Notes under the pieces: generated by a model
What the model was told of the DNA's origin: nothing
Database searches by the model: none
Seen by the model: the letters and a program-made list of their open reading frames with translations, nothing else
Shown: positions 24,465-32,741 of the stretch, piece by piece
Layout: each line of letters begins with the position of its first letter
How positions within the stretch are numbered: position 1 is the first letter of the stretch
Position numbers and translations under genes: made by a program
Assembly: GCA_045643285.1 (NCBI GenBank)
Contig: JAZUKN010000014.1
Span: 1-64,000 of the forward strand
DNA: 64,000 nucleotides
Source of the DNA: UMGS1696 sp045643285
Lineage (GTDB): Bacteria; Bacillota; Clostridia; Oscillospirales; CAG-272
Direction of reading: 5' to 3'

Positions 24465-24493
24465 TTGACAGGCAGTGCGATTATCAATATAAT
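24465..24493 (+). promoter_or_regulatory. Perfect consensus promoter upstream of the second ACP
   Basis: TTGACA (24465-24470), 17-base spacer, TATAAT (24488-24493), about 60 bases before the ATG at 24554. Confidence 0.9.
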
Positions 24494-24553
24494 AGTTGTG
24501 CGGAGAAAATCCGCCTGACTAAAGAAAAACGGACTTGAAAAAGGAGAAATAAA

Positions 24554-24781
24554 ATGTTTGAAAAGGTAAAAGCGCTTCTCGTTGAAGAACTTCAGGTAAA
24601 GGCTGACGACGTTACACTTGACGCAGAGCTTGTTTCCGATCTCGGTATCAATTCTCTTGAGCTTGCAGACCTCGTTCTTCAGTGCGAAGAAAAGTTCGAC
24701 GTTGAGATTTCCGACGATGACATCCGTGGCTTCATAACAGTCGGAAATGTTGTCGATTATCTTGAAAAGGTCGCAAAATAA
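24554..24781 (+). CDS. Acyl carrier protein-like protein (second copy)
   Basis: 75 residues with the carrier-serine motif GINSLELADLV, here an Asn-Ser rather than the usual Asp-Ser-Leu of AcpP. It differs substantially from the AcpP at 15236-15460, so it is not a simple duplicate and may serve a special acyl or aminoacyl transfer. It has its own perfect promoter and a GGAG site, and is followed 66 bases later by the TagA-like gene. Confidence 0.9.
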   Translation: MFEKVKALLVEELQVKADDVTLDAELVSDLGINSLELADLVLQCEEKFDVEISDDDIRGFITVGNVVDYLEKVAK

Positions 24782-24847
24782 GCTGTGTGCGAACGTACCG
24801 TTTTTTTCGGTGCGTTTTTTTCTTCATAAAAAAGAAGGAGAGCTGAA

Positions 24848-25594
24848 ATGAGAGACAGGATAAACATAAGAGGCGTGCTGTTTGACAATGTTACGTTCGA
24901 CGAAGCGGTAGACACGCTCATCTCGCGGATTGATAACGGTGAACAGACCGCACTGTATACGCCGAATTCCGAGATCGTGCAGGCTTGCATCGACGACGAA
25001 TCGCTGTGCGGTATTGTCAACTCGGCAGAGCTTGTCGTGCCGGACGGCATCGGCGTTGTCAAAGCCGGAAAGATACTCGGCACGCCGTTCAAAGGCGGAA
25101 AGGTCGCCGGAATCGAAGTTGGCGATGCTGTTCTCGCGCGTGTAAATGGGACGGAGCACAAGGTCTTCCTGCTCGGCGGTAAACCGGGCATCGCTGAAGT
25201 GGCAAAAGAAAAGCTCGAAGAAAAATATCCTGAGATAAAAATTGTCGGCACGAACGACGGCTACTTCAAAAAAGAGGGCGACGAGAACGCGGCAGTTGTC
25301 GAAAAGATCAACGAAAGCGGAGCGGACGTGCTGTTTGTGTGCCTCGGCGCACCGATGCAGGAAAAATGGATCGCCGCAAACCGTGCATCCATGCCGAACG
25401 TTTATCTGATGATGGGACTCGGCGGCTCGCTCGACGGTTACGCCGGAATAGCAAAAAGAGCGCCGAAAATATTCATAAAGCTCGGACTTGAGTGGTTCTA
25501 CAGACTTCTGAAAGAGCCGAAGCGAATCGGGCGTATGATGAGCCTGCCGAAGTTCTATTTCGGGACACTTGCATATAAATTGAAGAAAAAATAA
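24848..25594 (+). CDS. WecG/TagA/CpsF family glycosyltransferase
   Basis: 248 residues of the GT26 family, which adds N-acetylmannosamine (or a related sugar) to undecaprenyl-diphosphate-GlcNAc in wall teichoic acid or capsule synthesis at the membrane inner face. Conserved catalytic-region residues are seen as T38 (YTPNSE) and D66 (VVPDGIG), with FVCLGAPMQEKWI and GLGGSLDGYAG further on and a basic membrane-binding C terminus. GAAGGAGA precedes the ATG. The rest of a teichoic acid cluster is not in the window. Confidence 0.92.
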   Translation: MRDRINIRGVLFDNVTFDEAVDTLISRIDNGEQTALYTPNSEIVQACIDDESLCGIVNSAELVVPDGIGVVKAGKILGTPFKGGKVAGIEVGDAVLARVNGTEHKVFLLGGKPGIAEVAKEKLEEKYPEIKIVGTNDGYFKKEGDENAAVVEKINESGADVLFVCLGAPMQEKWIAANRASMPNVYLMMGLGGSLDGYAGIAKRAPKIFIKLGLEWFYRLLKEPKRIGRMMSLPKFYFGTLAYKLKKK

Positions 25595-25637
25595 GAATGT
25601 GAGCGTTACGGTATATCATTCTGAGAGGAGGAAGACA

Positions 25638-26186
25638 ATGCTTGAACTGAAATCGGAGATTATGGACGAAGCCGCGGTACGCCGATCTCTCGCGCGTATC
25701 ACGCACGAAATAATCGAGCGCAACAAGGGTGTTGAGAATCTCGTCCTTGTCGGCATCCGCCGCAGAGGGATCCCGCTTGCCCGTATTCTTGCCGCGAATA
25801 TAAAGCAGTTTGAGGGCGCGGACGTGCCTGTCGGAGACATCGACATCACGCTGTACCGCGACGATCTCTCAACTATAGCTGAGCTTCCGGAGGCTACGGC
25901 GAGCAACATCCCGACAGATCTGACAGGGAAGAGCGTTGTCATCGTCGACGACGTGATATACACGGGAAGGACTGCAAGAGCCGCTATCGAAGCGGTGTTC
26001 GCGCACGGCAGACCGGCGGAGATAGAGCTTGCGGTGCTGATCGACAGAGGACACAGGGAATTGCCGATCCGTCCGGATTTTGTAGGGAAGAACATCCCGA
26101 CCTCGCGCGATGAAGTCGTGTCCGTCATGGTCGACGAATACGACGGGCAGACAGCGGTGAAGATATACGAAAAAAAGGAGCAGTGA
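25638..26186 (+). CDS. pyrR: Bifunctional pyr operon regulator / uracil phosphoribosyltransferase PyrR
   Basis: 182 residues with the PRPP loop VVIVDDVIYTGRTARAA (about 100-115) and the PyrR signature LVGIRRRGIPLA. PyrR binds pyr mRNA to cause termination when UMP is high. No pyr genes follow. I chose ATG 25638, which has GAGAGGAGGAAG upstream; a GTG at 25599 would add 13 unlike residues. It ends at the hairpin 26178-26201. Confidence 0.93.
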   Translation: MLELKSEIMDEAAVRRSLARITHEIIERNKGVENLVLVGIRRRGIPLARILAANIKQFEGADVPVGDIDITLYRDDLSTIAELPEATASNIPTDLTGKSVVIVDDVIYTGRTARAAIEAVFAHGRPAEIELAVLIDRGHRELPIRPDFVGKNIPTSRDEVVSVMVDEYDGQTAVKIYEKKEQ

Positions 26187-26207
26187 AGATGATCGCTGCT
26201 CTGTTTT
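26176..26207 (+). terminator. Terminator at the pyrR stop
   Basis: GGAGCAGTG pairs with CGCTGCTCT around an eight-base loop, followed by GTTTTC. The left arm includes the end of the coding sequence. Confidence 0.6.
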
Positions 26208-26269
26208 CGTATAGGGAGACTGATATGGAAGAAAACGTTGTGGACGTTTTCAAAATTCGTTTTTTACAA

Positions 26270-26560
26270 CTATGCACGAACTCCACCCCGTATGCTGTAT
26301 GGCAGGGGCTTGTCTCCTGCCGCCGGATTTGCACTTACTTTATATAGGCAAAAGGTAGAAAACGACTTACGTCGTTTTCAAATTATTTTCTTTTTCCACT
26401 ACGCGTGGGGCTGCATAACCGAGTTCACTCCGTGAACTCGACGAGATGCTCCGCATCTCGGTTGGACACCTCCGTTGCCGGGTCCTTATGAATCCAGGCA
26501 ACTTAGGGGGAAGGTCGCTTCGCTCTATTCCCCCTAAGGACCCCTTTGTTGCTAAGTAAG
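26270..26560 (+). repeat. Modular hairpin-cassette repeat, copy C (forward)
   Basis: Lies in the gene-free stretch 26187-26865. GCACGAACTCC, a CAGG...CCTG stem, CCGGATTTGCAC, AAAAGGTAGAAAA with the hairpin AAAACGAC-TTAC-GTCGTTTT, then GAGTTCAC/GTGAACTC, GAGATGC/GCATCTC (26443-26459), and a closing TAGGGGGAAGG...CCCCCTA and CCCCTTTGTTGC. It faces copy D in an inverted pair. Confidence 0.8.
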
Positions 26561-26614
26561 ATCAAATCGCTTCTTCAACTTACCACATAAAATCGACTAC
26601 GTCTTTCTTCATAA

Positions 26615-26825
26615 TGAGCGTCAGCGCGCTATTATTAACGACTCAAATCCTCTTCAGCGTCGCACTCACTTTGTGACAAAGGGGAGTTTCCAAAGAGGGG
26701 AAATGTGCTTGCACCTTGCCCCTCTTTGGCGCGGTGATTCACAAGAGCGTCGCGGTACGCTCTTGTGCGCCCCACGCGCAGTGGCAATATAATAATATGA
26801 AAACACGAAGTGTTTTCTACTTCTC
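26615..26825 (-). repeat. Modular hairpin-cassette repeat, copy D (reverse)
   Basis: Begins with the accessory module (GAGCGTCAGCGCGCTATTATTAA, written here only as its key piece GCGCGCTATTA; then CTCAAATCCTCTTC). It continues with TTTGTGACAAAGGGGA, CCAAAGAGGGG...CCCCTCTTTGG, CAAGAGCGT/ACGCTCTTG, CGCGCAGTGGCAAT and AACAC/GTGTT in AAAACACGAAGTGTTTTC. It forms an inverted pair with copy C about 60 bases away. Confidence 0.75.
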
Positions 26826-26832
26826 TACAAAA

Positions 26833-26872
26833 AAAGTAAAACGGAAACATTCCTATGCTTCCGTTTTACTTT
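26833..26872 (-). terminator. Terminator of the YbaK gene
   Basis: A 14-base perfect stem, AAAGTAAAACGGAA facing TTCCGTTTTACTTT, overlaps the stop codon; in the minus-strand transcript it is followed by a U-run. Confidence 0.85.
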
Positions 26873-27336
26873 GTCAGTCCTGTGTATTCCGCCTCAACGT
26901 ACCTTGCAAGCTCGTCCGGCGCGACGCGAAGCTGAAGCCCTCGCTGACCTGCACTGACGTAAATTTTGTCCCACAGGGCTGCCGTCTCGTCGATGTACGT
27001 CGGGAATTTTTTCTTCATCCCGACGGGTGAACAGCCGCCGCGGATGTATCCCGTGAGCGGAAGAAGCTCCTTCACGTGGATCATCTCGACGCGCTTCACT
27101 CCTGCCGCGACCGCGCATTTCTTTAAGTCAAGCTCGTACGCTACGGGGATAACGAAAACTTCGTATCCGCCTTTGTCGTCACGGCAGACGAGTGTTTTGA
27201 ACATACAGTCGGGATCAAGACCGAGCATTTCTGCCGCGTGGACGCCGGATAGATCGCTCTCGTCAACCTCGTATGTTACGGTACCGTACTCTATCCCTGC
27301 CGAATCAAGCAGGCGCATCGCGTTCGTTTTTGTCAT
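26866..27336 (-). CDS. ybaK: Cys-tRNA(Pro)/Cys-tRNA(Cys) deacylase YbaK/EbsC type
   Basis: 156-residue single-domain trans-editing enzyme that hydrolyses mischarged Cys-tRNA(Pro). Typical blocks are FKTLVCRD, AVAAGVKRVEMIHVKELLPLTGYIRGGCSPVGMKKKFPTYID (split here as AVAAGVKRVEM and GYIRGGCSPVGMKK) and VSAGQRGLQL. A GGTGAG site precedes the ATG. It is transcribed alone from the promoter at 27369-27397 and is closed by the terminator at 26833-26872. Confidence 0.93.
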   Translation of the reverse strand: MTKTNAMRLLDSAGIEYGTVTYEVDESDLSGVHAAEMLGLDPDCMFKTLVCRDDKGGYEVFVIPVAYELDLKKCAVAAGVKRVEMIHVKELLPLTGYIRGGCSPVGMKKKFPTYIDETAALWDKIYVSAGQRGLQLRVAPDELARYVEAEYTGLTK

Positions 27337-27368
27337 AATCTCACCGCGTTTCTCTTGTTTGTACGCTT

Positions 27369-27397
27369 ATGATACCACAAAACTCTGTTTTTTACAA
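27369..27397 (-). promoter_or_regulatory. Promoter of the YbaK gene
   Basis: On the minus strand TTGTAA (27397-27392), 17-base spacer, TATCAT (27374-27369), about 33 bases before the start codon. Confidence 0.7.
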
Positions 27398-27445
27398 TGG
27401 GAAACCGATTTTTCGCCGAAAAACGGCACGGCGCGAAAAAAAGAT

Positions 27446-27474
27446 TGATTATCGGAGAAAAAAGTGATATAATT
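27446..27474 (+). promoter_or_regulatory. Promoter of the EIIC-like gene
   Basis: TTGATT (27446-27451), 17-base spacer, TATAAT (27469-27474). The ATG at 27504 has GGAGG upstream. Confidence 0.85.
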
Positions 27475-27503
27475 TACTGAAATAATACATTGGAGGTAAC
27501 ATT

Positions 27504-28604
27504 ATGAAAAAGATAAAAGCGTATCTCAAACGTTACTTCATAGATTCGATGTCGGCTATGGCGCAGGGACTTTTCGCGTCGCTTCTCATCGGAACGATCT
27601 TCGGCACGCTCGGCAAATATCTCGGTCCTGAGTACGTTTCCGTCGGCTGGCTCAACACCGTCGGCGCGGGGCTGGTCGAACTTCAGAAATTCTGTTCCGC
27701 CTCTGCCGGAATGGCTATCGGTGCGGCTATTGCATATTCGCTCGGCTCACATCCGCTTGTCATTTTTTCGTCTGTCGCAGTGGGGTACCTCAGTTACTCG
27801 CTCGGTGCTGCGATTTCCCTGGCTGACGGCGGTACAGTCGCTTATACTGCCGGACCTGCCGGTGCATTCGTTGCCGTGATAGTCGCCGCCGAGATCGGTA
27901 TGCTCGTCTCAAAGAAAACAAAAGTCGATATTCTCGTCACGCCTGCCGTGACGATTTTGTCGGGCTATGTCGTCGCTCGGCTCGTCTGCCCGTGGATCGC
28001 AAAGCTGATGTTCCTCCTCGGTGAGTTCATCGCACGTGCGACGGGATATGCGCCGCTCGTCATGGGAATCGTGATCGCCGTTGTCGTCGGAATGGTGCTG
28101 ACACTGCCGATCTCATCCGCCGCGATTTGCGCGATAATCTTCTCGGAAAGCGCGCTTGCCGCATCCGTTGATCCCGAAGCACTGCTTCTTGCAGGCGGAG
28201 CTGCCGCTGTCGGATGCTGTTGTCAGATGATAGGCTTTGCCGCGATGTCGTTCAGAGAGAACGGCTGGGGCGGCGTCGTTTCGCAGGGACTCGGCACGTC
28301 GATGCTTCAAATGGGCAATATCTGCCGCCATCCGCAGATTTGGATCCCTGCAACAGTCGCGTCTGCTGTGTGCGGTGCGCTGTCGACTACTGTGTTCTCG
28401 CTGTCCTGTTCGGGCGTTTCCGCCGGAATGGGGACGTGCGGACTGGTCGGGATAATCGGGCTTGTGTCTTCAAGCGGCACGGGTGTTCGCGCACTCGTCG
28501 GGATAGGACTGCTCTGCATCGTCCTGCCTGCAGTTATCTCGATCCTGCTTACGGAGCTGATGCGCAAGCTCGGACTGATAAAGAAAGATTATCTGAAACT
28601 GTGA
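27504..28604 (+). CDS. PTS EIIC-like (PTS_EIIC_2 family) membrane protein
   Basis: 366 residues, almost entirely hydrophobic with about nine to ten membrane helices and glycine-rich turns. It begins KKIKAYLKRYFIDSMSAMAQGLFASLLIGTI (key piece YFIDSMSAMAQGLFASL), the hallmark of the PTS_EIIC_2 family. No EIIA or EIIB domain is attached or adjacent, so sugar phosphotransfer is unproven and the family may have another transport or regulatory role. Monocistronic between its own promoter and the terminator at 28622-28656. Confidence 0.8.
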   Translation: MKKIKAYLKRYFIDSMSAMAQGLFASLLIGTIFGTLGKYLGPEYVSVGWLNTVGAGLVELQKFCSASAGMAIGAAIAYSLGSHPLVIFSSVAVGYLSYSLGAAISLADGGTVAYTAGPAGAFVAVIVAAEIGMLVSKKTKVDILVTPAVTILSGYVVARLVCPWIAKLMFLLGEFIARATGYAPLVMGIVIAVVVGMVLTLPISSAAICAIIFSESALAASVDPEALLLAGGAAAVGCCCQMIGFAAMSFRENGWGGVVSQGLGTSMLQMGNICRHPQIWIPATVASAVCGALSTTVFSLSCSGVSAGMGTCGLVGIIGLVSSSGTGVRALVGIGLLCIVLPAVISILLTELMRKLGLIKKDYLKL

Positions 28605-28621
28605 GAGAATCAGAATAACCA

Positions 28622-28656
28622 AAAACGTGAGTACAGATCAACCGTACTCACGTTTT
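28622..28656. terminator. Bidirectional terminator between EIIC-like gene and ABC exporter
   Basis: A 13-base perfect stem, AAAACGTGAGTAC facing GTACTCACGTTTT, with flanking A and T tracts, lies between convergent genes. Confidence 0.9.
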
Positions 28657-28667
28657 GTTGTTTTGTT

Positions 28668-30434
28668 TTACTGCTCAAATTGCAGGCGGTACAGCTTCCA
28701 GTAGTAGCCGTGCTGTGCGAGAAGCTCCTGGTGATTACCCCGCTCTATTATCTCGCCGTTCTGGAGAACGATGATCTGATCGGCGTGCTGGATCGTCGAG
28801 AGACGGTGCGCTACCACGAGCATCGTGCCTATGTTGCGCATCTTTTCAAGCGACTGCTGGATAAGGACTTCCGTTTCGGTGTCGATATTCGCCGTCGCTT
28901 CGTCGAGAATGAGTATCTGCGGCTTGTGAAGAACGGTACGCGCGAACGAGAGAAGCTGGCGCTGTCCCTGCGAGAAGTTTTCGCCTCGCTCGATTATCTC
29001 TTCGTCGTACTGCTTCGGCATTTTTTCGATGAACGTGTCTGCTCCGATGTAGCGGCACGCTTCTTTTATTTCGTCGTCCGGTATCGTGTCGTCGTGGAGC
29101 GAGATGTTCGATTTTACCGTGCCGGAGAACAGGAAAACGTCCTGGAGCATCTGACCTATCGCACGGCGGAGCGACTTTATCTGAATGTTTGCGATGTCGA
29201 TGCCGTCAATGAGTATCTGACCTTTCTGTATCTCATAGTTGCGGACGATAAGCGAAAGGATCGTCGTCTTTCCTGCTCCCGTCGCACCGACGAACGCACA
29301 GGTCTGACGCGGCTCGATGACGAACGAAACGTCTTTCAGTATCCAGTCCTCGGCGTTGTACGCGAACCAAACGTTGCGGAACTCGATTCTCCCCTCGAAT
29401 TTGTCAACTGCTATCGCATCGGGCTTGTCGCGGACTTCGGGGGCAACGTCCATAAGGTTGAAGAGTCTCTCGGACGCTGTCAGCGCCTTCTGAATGTTGT
29501 TGAGCTGGTCGGCGAGCTGCTGTATCGGGCTGAAGAATCTGCCGACGTAGAGATAGAACGCGACTATTGCGGCGGCGTCAAGTCCTGCTTTCACGCCGAA
29601 GAGGAACACGAGCGCGATAGAGGCGATATTGATGAACGTCACAAGAGGACGGTACACGCCGAACGCAAGCACAACGTGGAAGCGCGAGTGGCGGAGGTTT
29701 TCGTTCTTTTCGTCGAACTCTGCGAGCTTCTTTTCTTCACGGTTGAATATCTGAGTGATCTTCATGCCGGAGAGGTTTTCGCTCATGAATGCGTTAAGCT
29801 CCGAGATGCTTTTTCGCTCACTGCGGAAGATCTTTCCGACGATCTTCGAGAACACAAGCGACGAGACGAATATCACCGTTACCGGAATGAGCATGATAAG
29901 CGACAGCTTTACGTCGATGAAGTACATCACCGCGTAAACGCCGACGACCATGACGATGTTGCGGACTACGCTGACGAGCACGTTCGTGAACAGGTCGCTG
30001 AGGGACTGCGTGTACGATGTTACGCGCGTGACGAGCGAGCCGACCGGCATTTCGGTGAACTGGTTCTGGCTCATCGATTCGATATGCCTGAATACGTCTT
30101 CGCGGAGCGTGAGAACTGTGTCCTGACCTGCCTTTTGCAGTATCATCGATTCAACGTAGTAGAAGAAATTGTCGACGATACTGATAGCGAGATAGGCAAC
30201 GGAGAGATAAATTGCCGTTCTTACCGCTATCGGTACTTCGGTCAGCGAATTTGTGATGCGCGACGTGATGAACGGAAGCAGAATATCCATCCCGACGTGC
30301 GAGAAGATGAGGATAAACGAGATTATGAACTTCGGAAGCTGTGGCTTTATGTAGACGAGCGTGCGTTTCAGTAGCTCGCCCGTCGGCATTTTTTTGTCGC
30401 CCTTCAGCCGTTCCTTTTCGTCGATGTCTTCCAT
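28668..30434 (-). CDS. Heterodimeric ABC exporter, permease-ATPase subunit 2
   Basis: 588 residues: six-helix transmembrane domain (about 15-320) and ATPase domain (about 345-585) with Walker A GATGAGKTT, Walker B ILILDEATANID carrying the catalytic Glu, but a non-standard signature FSQGQRQLLSFAR. This complements its neighbour, which has LSGGQ but lacks the Glu, so the pair should form one active and one degenerate ATP site, as in BmrCD or LmrCD multidrug exporters. The ATG lies in TAATG with the upstream gene's stop and has GGGAGGTGAG. Confidence 0.93.
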   Translation of the reverse strand: MEDIDEKERLKGDKKMPTGELLKRTLVYIKPQLPKFIISFILIFSHVGMDILLPFITSRITNSLTEVPIAVRTAIYLSVAYLAISIVDNFFYYVESMILQKAGQDTVLTLREDVFRHIESMSQNQFTEMPVGSLVTRVTSYTQSLSDLFTNVLVSVVRNIVMVVGVYAVMYFIDVKLSLIMLIPVTVIFVSSLVFSKIVGKIFRSERKSISELNAFMSENLSGMKITQIFNREEKKLAEFDEKNENLRHSRFHVVLAFGVYRPLVTFINIASIALVFLFGVKAGLDAAAIVAFYLYVGRFFSPIQQLADQLNNIQKALTASERLFNLMDVAPEVRDKPDAIAVDKFEGRIEFRNVWFAYNAEDWILKDVSFVIEPRQTCAFVGATGAGKTTILSLIVRNYEIQKGQILIDGIDIANIQIKSLRRAIGQMLQDVFLFSGTVKSNISLHDDTIPDDEIKEACRYIGADTFIEKMPKQYDEEIIERGENFSQGQRQLLSFARTVLHKPQILILDEATANIDTETEVLIQQSLEKMRNIGTMLVVAHRLSTIQHADQIIVLQNGEIIERGNHQELLAQHGYYWKLYRLQFEQ

Positions 30435-32230
30435 TATTTCTCACCTCCCTCGACTTCTCTTTCAAGCTCTTGCAGATATACCATTTTCTGATATGTAGGA
30501 GAAATCTTCATCAGATTTTCGGGTGTGTCGAATGCTTCGACTTTTCCCTCTGTCAGAACGAGTATCTTGTCAAAGCCCGAGACTGTCGAAACACGCGAAG
30601 CGACGACTATTGTAGTCTTTCCGGCGCGTTTTTCGCGGATATTTTTGAGGATCGTCTCTTCGGTTTTAACATCAACTGCCGAAACGGAGTCGTCCATGAG
30701 CATAACGGGCGCATCCTTGAGGTATGCTCTTGCGATAGCCACTCTCTGCTTCTGACCGCCGGAGAGGGTGACGCCTCTCTCGCCCATGACGGTGTCGTAG
30801 CCGTCCGTGAACGCCGTGATGTTGTCGTCAACATCTGCGAAAACTGCGGCGGCGCGGATATCTTCGTCCGTCGCACCCTCTTTCGAGAACGCGATGTTGC
30901 CGCCTACCGTATCCGAGAACAGGAAGTTGTCCTGCGAAACGAGCGCGATGCTGTCTCTGACGGACTTCATCGTGCAGTCCATTATATCGTGACCGTCAAT
31001 GAAAACGGTGCCGCGGTCAACGTTATAGAGGCGCATGAGGATCGACATGATAGTCGACTTTCCGGTGCCGATACGTCCGACGATGCCGACTGTCTCGCCT
31101 GCGTTGATTTTGAACGATACGGCGTCGAGCATTTTCAGTCCTTTTTTCGCAGGGTACTCGAACGTGCAGTTTCTGAATTCGATCTCGCCGCGGACGGAGT
31201 CAAGTGCGACAGCGTCCGGCGCGTCCGTTACGTCTTCTTCGGAATCGAGGAAGGACGAAACACGCTTGAGGGAGGTGTGTGCGCGGCTGAACATCGTAAT
31301 AAGCGAGCCGAGCGCAATCATCGGCCATATAAGTGTGTCGAAATATCCGACGAACGTCACAAGCTCACCGGCAGTGACTTCAATGACGTGACCGAACACG
31401 GTGACGGGATTTCCCGAAACGAACGAGTAGACGAACCACGAGCCGAAGCCGAGGATGAACGCCCCGATAACGGCGATGATGACTTCGATAAGAACGTCAG
31501 ATACGACCTGGACGCGGACGAACGAAACGTTTGCGGCGCGGTTTTTCCGTGCGACCTTGCGGAAAGCGTGGATCTCGCTTGCCTCTTTGACGAACGCCTT
31601 AATTACGCGGATGCCTGTGAAGTTTTCCTGCGTGAAGTCGTAGAGGCGGTCGTATTCTTCCTGACGCTCTTCCCACTTTTTCGCCATGATCCTTTCAACT
31701 ATCGCGCCCCAGATTATGATAAGCACCATCGGGATGAGCGCGAACAGGGAAAGAACCCAGTCGAGCATGATCATTTTGATAATGACAAGCACGGCAAGGA
31801 ACGATGAGTCAACGAGCTGAACGACGCCGAAGCCGCAGAAATCGTCTATCGTTTCGAGATCGGTCGTGAACCAGGACATGATCGAGCCGACTTTTGTTTC
31901 GTGGTAGTAGTTCTGTGAAAGGCGTTCGCTTTTTTTGAACATTTCGCGGCGAAGACCTGCTTCGATCCTCTGCGATGCGTTGAAAAGGGTATATCTCCAC
32001 GCCATACGTCCGGCGAACATGACACCGGCGATGATGAGGAGCTTTTTGCAAATATCCTCAACGAACGAAATATCGACAGGCGCGCCTGATGATAGGTGGT
32101 CGACTATCGAACCGAGGTATTCCGGCTGAAACAACTGGACGTAGTCGACGGCGACAAGCGCGGCTATGCCGATGAGGTAGAAATACCAATATTTCAGATA
32201 GTATTTATTGATGTGTTTTCCGAAAAGCAT
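30434..32230 (-). CDS. Heterodimeric ABC exporter, permease-ATPase subunit 1
   Basis: 598 residues: N-terminal six-helix domain, then an ATPase domain with Walker A GRIGTGKST, canonical LSGGQKQRVAIARA, and Walker B VMLMDDSVSAVD, where Asp replaces the catalytic Glu. It forms a heterodimer with the following gene (one-base overlap). The exported substrate is unknown; a drug, lipid or peptide is possible. I see no strong promoter upstream; the region 32231-32300 is AT-rich with only weak boxes. Confidence 0.93.
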   Translation of the reverse strand: MLFGKHINKYYLKYWYFYLIGIAALVAVDYVQLFQPEYLGSIVDHLSSGAPVDISFVEDICKKLLIIAGVMFAGRMAWRYTLFNASQRIEAGLRREMFKKSERLSQNYYHETKVGSIMSWFTTDLETIDDFCGFGVVQLVDSSFLAVLVIIKMIMLDWVLSLFALIPMVLIIIWGAIVERIMAKKWEERQEEYDRLYDFTQENFTGIRVIKAFVKEASEIHAFRKVARKNRAANVSFVRVQVVSDVLIEVIIAVIGAFILGFGSWFVYSFVSGNPVTVFGHVIEVTAGELVTFVGYFDTLIWPMIALGSLITMFSRAHTSLKRVSSFLDSEEDVTDAPDAVALDSVRGEIEFRNCTFEYPAKKGLKMLDAVSFKINAGETVGIVGRIGTGKSTIMSILMRLYNVDRGTVFIDGHDIMDCTMKSVRDSIALVSQDNFLFSDTVGGNIAFSKEGATDEDIRAAAVFADVDDNITAFTDGYDTVMGERGVTLSGGQKQRVAIARAYLKDAPVMLMDDSVSAVDVKTEETILKNIREKRAGKTTIVVASRVSTVSGFDKILVLTEGKVEAFDTPENLMKISPTYQKMVYLQELEREVEGGEK

Positions 32231-32299
32231 AGTTCTCTCTTTTTTTATTGCAAAATTGTTATTTTAATAATACTCTTTATGGGATAAAGATGCCGCAAA

Positions 32300-32670
32300 T
32301 CTTACGGCTGTGCGTGAAATCTCTTTTTTATACTGTAGGGCGGGGGCTTGTCTCCCGCCGCCAGATTTGCACACACTTCACATAGAAAAAGGTAGAAAAT
32401 GTCGGGGACGTTTTAAATTATTTTCTTTTGTCCTGCGTATGAAATACGCGGCGGACGGGCGCACATTCAACCAAACCTAACGTTTGGCGTCGTTGTGTCC
32501 TACGCGGACGGCGGACAAGAGCGTGATTCGACGCTCTTGTCAATCACCGAACCAAAGGGGGAAGGTCGCTTCGCTCTATTCCCCCTTTGGAAACCCCTTT
32601 GTTACAAAGTTTGTGCGACGTTATCGAGGATTTAACCCGTGGGGTAATAGCGCGCTGACGCTCATACGTT
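32300..32670 (+). repeat. Modular hairpin-cassette repeat, copy E (forward, most complete)
   Basis: Fills the gene-free gap 32231-32741. In order: CGGCTGTGCGTGAAATCTC, ACTGTAGGG with a CGGG...CCCG stem, CCAGATTTGCACA, ACTTCACATAG, AAAAAGGTAGAAAA, CGTATGAAATACG, AACCAAACC...GTTTGG, GTCCTACGCGGACGG, CAAGAGCGT/ACGCTCTTG, CCAAAGGGGGAAGG...CCCCCTTTGG, CCCCTTTGTTACAAAG, then the accessory module GAGGATTTAACCC, AATAGCGCGCTGACGCTCATACG. Confidence 0.8.
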
Positions 32671-32741
32671 TTTGTATACAAGGTTATAGTGCAGTGAATA
32701 GGGGTTTTGTCTTAATTTGCCATTTTTCACTTGCATCTTTC

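Noticed and set aside
26187..26865. Small coding genes in the large intergenic gaps (also 60671-61288 and 62603-63532)
   Set aside because: Frames there run through palindromic repeat modules, have no ribosome sites and give low-complexity peptides.
28680..31807. Long plus-strand frames of 564 and 488 codons
   Set aside because: They lie antisense to the two ABC exporter genes, which have full motif sets; codon-composition shadows.
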